64,000 nt of DNA from Coprinus comatus (taxonomy: Eukaryota > Basidiomycota > Agaricomycetes > Agaricales > Agaricaceae). Positions 58,109-64,000 of the stretch are shown here, in pieces. The stretch covers positions 62,001-126,000 of the forward strand of contig JAWPGT010000010.1 in NCBI GenBank assembly GCA_034638255.1. The letters are read 5' to 3'. The notes beneath the pieces were generated by a model that did no database searches, was not told where the DNA came from, and worked only from the letters and a program-made list of their open reading frames with translations. How positions within the stretch are numbered: position 1 is the first letter of the stretch; every line of letters starts with the position of its first letter. The position numbers and the translations under genes were made by a program.

Positions 58109-61100
58109 ATGGCTCACAGGCAGGTTACATCTCTCAGGCCAGTATCGTCCTCCAATGCCACAGAACCTTATCATTCTCTCACTCCAGGCTCCTCCCCAGA
58201 GCGTCTGTCCGCCATGAGATCCAGTCCCTTGGCTCGCAGGAGGCCAGATAACCAGTCACCCATCCCCCAACCAAGTGGCAGTGGCACCTCTCTGAGTCTT
58301 ATTAACATACTACAGCGCTCAGAGTCTGCAGTAGTCAAGACTAGATCCGGAAGCGTTTTAACGAGAGGGTTTATCCTCAAGACTGACCATTATCCTTCCG
58401 GTGAGTCGGTACCATCTTGCTTTGTCAATTGAAGCTTAATGTTCCCTTAGGAAGAGCCCTTGACTTGGATCTAAACCTTCATGGTGCACCTAATTTTCGC
58501 GCTCCCCGCATTGGAGACCTCAATGTGTTTGGTGTTGCCCAACCGCGGACACAAGGTCTTCGAGCTATTCTTTCTATCCTTAGATGCCGCCCAAACACCC
58601 CAAATCCCTCTCATGTCGTTTGGTTCTCCACCCGTGAGGAACCCATTGGTGAGTGGCAACCTCCCCAGATTATGCAAACGTACCCTAATTGGTCTTCAGT
58701 CTATATTTCTGGTAGACCATTCGTACTACGTGATGCTGCAGAGCCTCGAAGAACTTTGAACATTTCCGACCGTGCCGAGAACCTCGAAGCCATAGAAACG
58801 AGACTGAAGAATGACATCCTACAGGAAGCTGCAAGGTGCAGATTTTCCTACTCGTTAGTATAAAGATCTCTGTTTAATAGTCATGATAGATTCGGAGGTG
58901 TTGTTTTGACCCATAACGAGATTGGCAAGTCAGCCTTTGGATAATCTTAACTTTGGACGATAGCCTAATACTTGATGTTAGCTACTGCGACAAGCGGTGA
59001 AGGTGCCATCCTTCCTACCTGGACTAGCGTAGACACCAATAACGTCAAGACATCTCGTGAACTATGGACCTATATGAAGAAGGAAGGGTGGAATGTCGAT
59101 GTATGTGGCTCTGTATTCTGAATCTAATCCAACGTTCACTAAGCCGTGATTCTTTCCTAGTACTATCGGTATGTGATCATCTTTTATGATATGAATTAAT
59201 CATAATAATTGGCTTGTTCAACCTAGAATTCCCATCTCACCTGATCGTCCAATTGAAGTGCGGTACTTTCAACTAATACTAGTTGTTGCTGATTTTCTGT
59301 CTAGGACAATTATCTTGATGCCTATCTCTCAGTCATTCGCAATACTGATCCTTTAACTACTTCCCTTGTATTCAACTGTGGTATGGGTGCCGTACGAACA
59401 ACCTTTGCTATGGTGGCCGCTATGATTGTTCGACGCAAACAATTAGTGGACAGAGGGTTCACTGATCCTTTCGGGATGAACCCAGCCACAGGACTTACTC
59501 CTGGATCTCTAACTCCTCACTTGAATGGAGGTGTACATACACCTTCAAGTGGCGTTGGTACAGTGAGTTCATCTTCATGTGTATGACCAACCTCGAGCCT
59601 GATATGTATGTTTTCCTGTAGCCAAGTACTCCTCCACAGGTAAAGTCTGTTTACACCTTCTATCCTTTATTTTCTGACCGAGCTTTTCTAGCAAACGGAA
59701 TCACGCCTCATTATGGCAATGGAACAAGCCAATGCTCAACAAGAGTATAGCAAATCTCTTCTACGCCTCACATCCCTACTTCAACAAAGTGAGCATTATT
59801 CTCCATTCATTTGAGCACTCACTAAATTTGGGTTAAACTTCTCGCAAGGTCTTATTGATACCAATTCACAATCAGCTATTGAATTACTAATGAGCCAGCC
59901 AACACTTCTTGAGAATCTTCGTAAAGCCCATATGGGCAATTATGGTATCGTTTTGAGCTTGTTGGGATGCCTAGATCAGGGATTGAGGGCCAAGAAGCTG
60001 GTCGATAAGGTTATTGATGCTGGTGGGTTCTCGTTCATTTGGTAATAGTGGAGTTTAATAACCAATGCCGTTTCATAGCTGATCAAGTGACGAATCTACG
60101 AGAAGAGATACTGACCTATCGACTGAAATATTCATTAACAAGTATGGATGAGAAAAATGACCAGCTCTTGGGTAAGGCTATCAAGGCAATGGAGAAATAG
60201 TACGTCGATTTGGTCCTCCCATAACTCTTCCATGTAATACTGAATGGTAATCATAGCTTCTTCATGATCGCATTCGCGAGCTTCATCGAACATTCCGATA
60301 AACAATTGCCACAAAGTTTCTCTGATTGGCTCAAAGTGAGCACATTCACATTTCGGAAGTGCATTTCTGATTCATTTTAGGCACGTACAGAGATTTGGAA
60401 GTAAGATTACCTTATTTAACAGTCTATCAACACCCTCCTAATACTTGTCTACTAGTCAAATCCAATTCCTTCGGAAGAGTTATGGGTCTAGACTGAATAT
60501 CTTCACACCCGTCAATGATTTGTCTTCTCTGTCCAAGTCAGGCTCGGAATCTCGCTCTTTAGTTGCAGGAAAGAAGAACGACGTGGCCATTTCCGGTGGT
60601 CAAATCTTGGGCGATGAATACTCTGATCATGTTGTCAAGGTAAGAGTTTCTTGGTCTCATATCAACAACATGTACCTTTTTAACACACACGTGTGATGCA
60701 GAATCGCAGTGGTATCATTCTTAGAGAAAGCACACTCTTGAAATCTGATCAATGGTTGCGAGAGAAGCAAACAGTGGAAAATGCTATTCGTGGAGCCATC
60801 AACTTCAGGCAGATACCCAATTCAAATATCTATGCTCTTGGACAACCTACAGTTGACGCTGTAGATGAAGTTGTTTCTCGTATCGAGAAAGCTCATCCTG
60901 ATGCACCTAGAATTGTTTGGATTACATTGCGTGAAGAGCCTGTAGTTTATATTAATGGAAGTCCTTATTGCTTGAGGAGGGAGGGTTATTCGTTGCGCAA
61001 TATGAAAGGTTCGATTCTTCCTTTCGTATCCACAATGACCAAAACTTAACCGCACATATGCACGCATCATAATAATAGATTATGGTGGTATCTCAGCTTC

Positions 61101-64000
61101 TCGACTTGAGACACTAGAAGAACGTCTGAAGGACGATGTCCTCGCTGAATTAGCAGAATTTGGCGGAAGGCATGCATACTCTTTGATAATACCAGCGAAA
61201 CGCTAACAATTTTTCTCAATTTCCAGGATCTTGTTACACACAGAAACTCCAGATGGTGAAGTTGTCCCAGTTTGGGAAGAGGTTCAACCCGAAGACGTTG
61301 CAGTCCTCAGAGATATCATGGAAGCACGTAGTCGAACAAACGACACAATCCTACAATACAACCGCATTCCTATAACAGCCGAAAAACCACCTGATTTCAC
61401 TGATCTTAGCGAAATGATTGAAGTTGTTCTTAGAACATCCATGAATACTCCTATAGTGGTTAATTGTCAACTTGGAGGTGGAAGGAGTACATTGGCTTCT
61501 ATATTATTATTGTTGATAAGACAATGGTTGGAGGCTAATTTGGTTTCGGCACAATCACACACACCTTTACAAAGAAGTCTTTCAAGCGGTCATCAGGAAA
61601 CTCCTAATATAAGGCCCAAGCCAAGAAAGTCGTACCCGGTTATCAACAGTAGGTGTTTCAATCAAGAAGCGGTTGACATGGACTGACTGTGATTGATTGA
61701 CGTATTGTGTTAAATCTAGATCTACTTCGTGTCATCCGTAAAGGACCGACAGTAAAGAGGAAAGTTGATGATGCTATTGATCAGTGTTCAGCTATCTACA
61801 ACCTTCGAGATTCGATTGATATTTTAAGGATGCGAAGTGAAGAGGCAACTGACGAGAAACAGAAGAAGATGTATGCGCAAAAAGGTATTTTCAACGAGAT
61901 AGCCATTTCACATTATTCTTAGTGACTATGATTACTTAGGTCTTCAAAACTTGAGACGTTACTTCGAAGCCATCATCTTCCAAGCATACCTTCAATCTAC
62001 TGTTCCAGATACCATGCAATCCTTTGAGAGTATTGAATCTTTTGTAAAGGCACGACCTGGTAAATAGTCATTTACTTCCTTCGGCGACTAACAAACAAAA
62101 CTTATTGTGTTTCTGTGTTTAGTAATTAAGACTTTCGAGAAAGAGCTCATCGCAGGTGGTTTAAGTGCACTTCAATCACTCGTCGGCGCATCTGCCAAAG
62201 GAGATATGGCAGACCCAGACGAAGTCACCCAAGTTGTGGTAAACCGGTCTGGTAGTATCTTGTCTGCTTCAACTATCATCAAGAGTGATTTCTTCTCCAA
62301 CTTGCAGAAGATGACTTTACCAGAGTAAGTAATTTTTGGTTGAAACCTAAAGTTTTAAATTACCAGTTATACACAGGCGTATCGAAGGAGCTCCGAATTT
62401 CCGTAGGGTACCACTACAGCTGAAACCAGTGTCGACTGGAAGCTCGGGTTCAGATTTAATGGATTTCGTAGTTGGGGAATCAAATGACGGTCAGAGCCTT
62501 TGCGGAAGGTGAAATTACTCCTTTTCTTATTAACTCTGGTGCTGACCCCCTTTTAGTGGTATGCCAACTGTAGAAGGGTGAGCATCGTTTACTCCCTGCT
62601 ATGTATGAATTCGAAGGCTCATGGTCTCCATAATAGGTTGAAGCGCGCGCTCCACCGGGTTGATGCAGGTCCAAATGGCAAGAACACAGTGCTCTGGACG
62701 TCTTTACGAGAGGTACGTCAAGCGTAATATTTGAGAGTGCTGGACTTGAACCTAGGATTAGGAACCTGTTATATACGTTACTGGACGCCCACATGTGCTT
62801 CGACTTGTCACTAAGCCACTCGAGAACGTAGAGTGCGTCTCTTTTAGTATCTTCATTTATCAAACTGAAATTAAATTTTAATACAGGGCCACGGGAATTA
62901 CGACGAGCGTCGTAGAGGCAATGGAGGAAAGGTTCAAGAAGGATGTTCTTCATGAGTTGAGAGCGGGAGATGGTCGTATTCTCTTACACGATGAAGTGGA
63001 AGAACGACCTGGTGTTTTCTCGATTATACCCATCTGGGAGCATACCACAGAAACTGACATCATGACGCCTAGAGATGTGTTCGAGCTGGTCAGGATGGAA
63101 GGATATAGGGTAAGCGATACCTGTTAACACTACCCGAGCTGTCTTGTTGATTGTTCCTTGCTATCTTATATTACCAACAGATTGAATATGGACGGGTTGC
63201 AATTGTATGTATATCGACTCAGTAATCATCATTTCAACTAACATAAGTCCTCCAGACCGATGAACAAGCTCCTTTGCCTGCTGCACTTTCACAGCTTTTG
63301 GAGCTCGTGCAATCAGGTTTGCCTAAAACCAGTGACTTCATATTCAATTGTCAGATGGGTAGAGGAAGAACAACTACTGGAATGATCACGGCCTGCTTGA
63401 TTGCATCAACACAGCAATGGAACAAACAGGAACAACAACTGACGGAATATGAACCTTTAACCGAAGCTGAGATCTATGACCCCATTGATGGTCCGTCGGA
63501 AGAGGAAGCGTACCTCCAGGGTGCTGTGCTTTTGTATCACTGTTAACTCTTACGCGCTGACGCATTTTCTGTAGGTGAATACAAGACTATCCTACAGCTT
63601 GTTGGAGTATTGTCCCATGGTAAAGTCGCGAAACGCTTGACGGACCGAGCAGTCGACCTTATGCAAGATGTCCAAAACTTGCGCAAAGCGATATACGAGT
63701 ACGTCGTATATAACCTTTACTAATATCCAAGTTCTCATATGGTCATGTCGTCATCAGTTACAAACTTAAAGTTGAGGCTTGCGAGAAGGGCAGTGCAAAA
63801 GAACGCAACTTACGACACGTAACCGTGAATTATTTGTACGCGTTTCATCATCATTTTGTCACTAAAATTTACCAATTTTTTCTTTCGAAACAGGTATCGA
63901 TATGGTACTCTCATTGTGTTTGCTAACTATCTCATTGAGATGAGAGAAGGAGAAGGACCGGAAGTGACCTTCCCTGAATGGTTACATGAACATCGTGAGA
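58109..64000 (+). CDS. Paladin-like protein with three phytase-type phosphatase repeats, 3' partial
   Basis: This is a paladin (PALD1) homologue of the PTP-like inositol-phosphate phosphatase group. The start MAHRQVTSLRPVSSSNATEP (58109; ATG at 58052 is an in-frame alternative) is followed by a Ser-rich leader. Three repeats share one layout: a VxNRSGxIL opening, a GAPNFR-like segment, an arginine strand (VWFSTREEPI, VWITLREEPVVYINGSPYCL, LWTSLREEPVIYVTGRPHVL), a lysine/glutamate helix and a phosphatase loop. The loops are NCGMGAVRTT (near 59375), NCQLGGGRST (near 61465) and NCQMGRGRTTTGM (near 63345), all CX5R. Some 20 or more short introns interrupt the frame, and it is still open at the last base of the window. 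Animal paladin has lost activity in parts; here all three loops keep Cys and Arg, so activity is possible but unproven. Confidence 0.88.

Noticed and set aside
1..64000. CRISPR arrays, insertion sequences, transposase or reverse-transcriptase genes
   Set aside because: No regularly spaced repeats, terminal inverted repeats or mobile-element protein motifs were found.

Overview
The window looks like nuclear DNA of a mushroom-forming basidiomycete (Agaricomycetes). The coding genes are broken by many GT-AG introns of about 50-60 nt, the base composition is fairly AT-rich, genes sit on both strands with short spacers, and two neighbouring genes belong to families that I know only as expanded, uncharacterised agaricomycete families. 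No rRNA, tRNA, CRISPR array or intact transposon was seen. Coordinates below run from start codon to stop codon and include introns. Layout, 1-26.4 kb: 5' part of ARP10 (dynactin, minus), a peroxisomal-type adenine nucleotide carrier (minus), two tandem arrestin-like proteins (minus), an Atg22-like vacuolar effluxer (minus) divergent from MIC60/mitofilin (plus), an uncharacterised Q-rich coiled-coil protein (minus), a NUP49/Nup58-type FG nucleoporin (minus) divergent from neutral trehalase (plus), the autophagic-body lipase ATG15 (plus), CTF8 (plus) and a small conserved Ser/Arg-rich protein (minus). Layout, 26.4-42.7 kb: a gene-poor block of about 5.2 kb, a divergent pair of lineage-specific unknown proteins, a secreted FAD/BBE oxidoreductase whose frame is broken twice, a weak small gene and a long disordered protein (minus). 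Layout, 42.7-64 kb: FRA10AC1 homologue (plus) convergent with NDUFAF7 (minus), eIF6/TIF6 (plus), an AhpC/TSA-like protein with very long disordered flanks and several frame breaks (plus), an Avt3-like vacuolar amino-acid exporter (minus), a MurG/L-arabinokinase-like glycosyltransferase (minus) and a paladin-type protein with three phytase-like phosphatase repeats, cut off by the window end (plus). Function: most genes are single-copy housekeeping genes (dynactin, MICOS, nuclear pore, ribosome maturation, cohesion clamp loading, complex I assembly, splicing). Three of them (Atg22-like, ATG15, Avt3-like) act at the vacuole in recycling autophagic material, and neutral trehalase mobilises stored carbon, but they are spread over about 45 kb and I see no operon-like unit. 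No convincing new multi-gene system was found. The observations most worth checking are the apparent single-base frame breaks in three genes, a near-palindromic element flanked by telomere-like repeats in a divergent promoter, a 21-nt microexon, and the lineage-specific gene pair next to the gene-poor block.
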